This document shows positions 63,299 to 64,000 of a DNA stretch of 64,000 nt, piece by piece. Each line of letters starts with the position of its first letter. Position 1 is the stretch's first letter. Made by a program: the position numbers and the translations under genes. The notes below the pieces were generated by a model. That model had not been told where the DNA came from, ran no database searches, and was given only the letters and a program-made list of their open reading frames with translations. Source of the stretch: Nocardioides sp. YR527 (lineage in GTDB: Bacteria > Actinomycetota > Actinomycetes > Propionibacteriales > Nocardioidaceae); assembly GCF_900101045.1 (NCBI RefSeq), contig NZ_FNFN01000005.1:186001-250000 (forward strand), written 5' to 3'.

Positions 63299-64000
63299 TC
63301 AGCCGGCCATCGTGCCGTGAGCCTCGGTCATCGCCTCGTCGACCCCGTACGCCGTCAGCCGCTTGCGCAGCACCCGGAGGGTGTAGGCGTCGAACGGCGC
63401 GTGGAGCCGGCCGGAGCAGGCGCGGGTGACCAGGACGTAGCGGCCGAGGACGAAGGGCGCGGTCGCGGCGACGAGGGCGCGGTCGAGCAGGGCGAGATCG
63501 ACGCCCATCGTCCCGCTGCCGCGGCCGAACGCCTGGGTGAAGAAGGTCCGGCTCCAGGCGAGCTCGACACGGTCGGCGACCCGGTCGTAGGGCGTCCGTC
63601 CCGGGCGGAGATAGGCCGCGAGCGTGGAGCGCACCAGCTCTCCGCAGGTGGCGTCGTCGAAGTCGTGCCGCAGCGTCGCCGCCCGGGCGTGGAAGACCCG
63701 GACGATGCCCTCGGGGTCGGCGGGCAGGAGGTCCTCGGGCAGCCCCATGAGGAAGCAGCGATAGCGGACGAACTCGTGGATCGCGCGCTCGCGGGCGGTC
63801 CACTCGGTGCGGCCCTGGCGCACCGCGGCCGTGGCCAGGATGTAGATCGGGATCATGCCGGCGGGCATCTGGTCGACCTGCGGGACGGGGACGCCGAAGA
63901 CCTGCTGGTCCCACTTCGCCGACCGCTTGAGCGCGTTGTAGCGGACGACGGAGTGCATCAGGCGTACGTGTGCGGTGGTCTCGAAGCCGACGCCGAAGCG
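63299..64000 (-). CDS. DUF2236 (MpaB-like oxygenase) family protein, truncated by the window
   Basis: The visible 233 residues are the C-terminal part of a DUF2236/oxygenase-MpaB-family protein; the reading frame stays open to base 64000 ('RFGVGFETTAHVRLMHSVVRYN' spans 63950-64000), so the start lies outside. The conserved His/Arg segment 'HVRLMHSVVRYN' and 'FVRYRCFLMGLP' are family hallmarks, and some relatives bind heme. It is upstream of the MFS-iacI unit on the same strand but has the regulated promoter between them. A link to IAA metabolism is unproven. Confidence 0.78.
   Translation of the reverse strand, partial: RFGVGFETTAHVRLMHSVVRYNALKRSAKWDQQVFGVPVPQVDQMPAGMIPIYILATAAVRQGRTEWTARERAIHEFVRYRCFLMGLPEDLLPADPEGIVRVFHARAATLRHDFDDATCGELVRSTLAAYLRPGRTPYDRVADRVELAWSRTFFTQAFGRGSGTMGVDLALLDRALVAATAPFVLGRYVLVTRACSGRLHAPFDAYTLRVLRKRLTAYGVDEAMTEAHGTMAG

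Overview
The window comes from a high-GC actinobacterium. Codons are strongly G/C-ending, operons are tightly packed with ATGA, GTGA and TGATG start/stop overlaps, several promoters have TAnnnT -10 boxes placed for leaderless starts, and the sarcosine oxidase cluster has the corynebacterial/arthrobacterial order glyA-soxBDAG. A Nocardioidaceae-like soil bacterium would fit, but the genus is an inference from style and gene content. I see no rRNA, tRNA, CRISPR array, insertion sequence or phage gene.

Region 1 (1-4101) is the end of a plus-strand catabolic operon of unknown substrate: a fumarylacetoacetate-hydrolase-family C-terminus, a luciferase-like flavin enzyme, a class I glutamine amidotransferase, an SDR and an aldehyde dehydrogenase.

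Region 2 (about 4200-32801) is an almost complete glycine-betaine-to-pyruvate pathway. A BCCT carrier brings in betaine. A Rieske monooxygenase with its reductase (gbcA/gbcB) removes the first methyl as formaldehyde, which FdhA oxidises. Dimethylglycine oxidase and heterotetrameric sarcosine oxidase (soxBDAG) remove the other two onto tetrahydrofolate. GlyA joins glycine with one C1 unit to make serine, and SdaA makes pyruvate. FolD, PurU and an FdhF/YdeP-type molybdoenzyme can carry the second C1 unit to formate and perhaps CO2. Folate-supply genes (folP, folC, pabA, pabB, a metF-like gene) and a RidA-family gene sit inside the same block. Two paralogous GntR regulators and an IclR regulator are encoded here. 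Five copies of a palindrome close to ACTGATATATCAGT mark the purU, glyA, gntR, pabA/RidA and BCCT promoters. GTTTC-N7-GAAAC-like sites mark fdhA, iclR and gbcA.

Region 3 (32892-48584) is mixed: a CNNM/CorC-type membrane protein, a sugar-acid or hydroxy-acid locus (two D-2-hydroxyacid dehydrogenases, a KDG-dehydratase-like aldolase, a five-gene family-5 ABC importer, a TauE/SafE permease and an IclR regulator with its own candidate operator), an alpha/beta hydrolase, a secreted SpaA/prealbumin-fold protein, and a TetR-DoxX pair.

Region 4 (48568-64000) matches the indole-3-acetic acid (auxin) degradation gene set iacA-I. It is split over divergent transcription units and accompanied by a soluble PAS histidine kinase, a FixJ-type response regulator, an MHS-type transporter, a GMC oxidoreductase plus aldehyde dehydrogenase, an unrecognised 87-residue protein and a DUF2236 protein cut by the window end. 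Five promoters of this region carry a 17-bp element (best form TAGGGGAWWTCYTCAGC) in the same orientation relative to transcription, each centred about 62-65 bp upstream of the inferred start point. This looks like an activator regulon for the two-component system and is the most striking feature I found.
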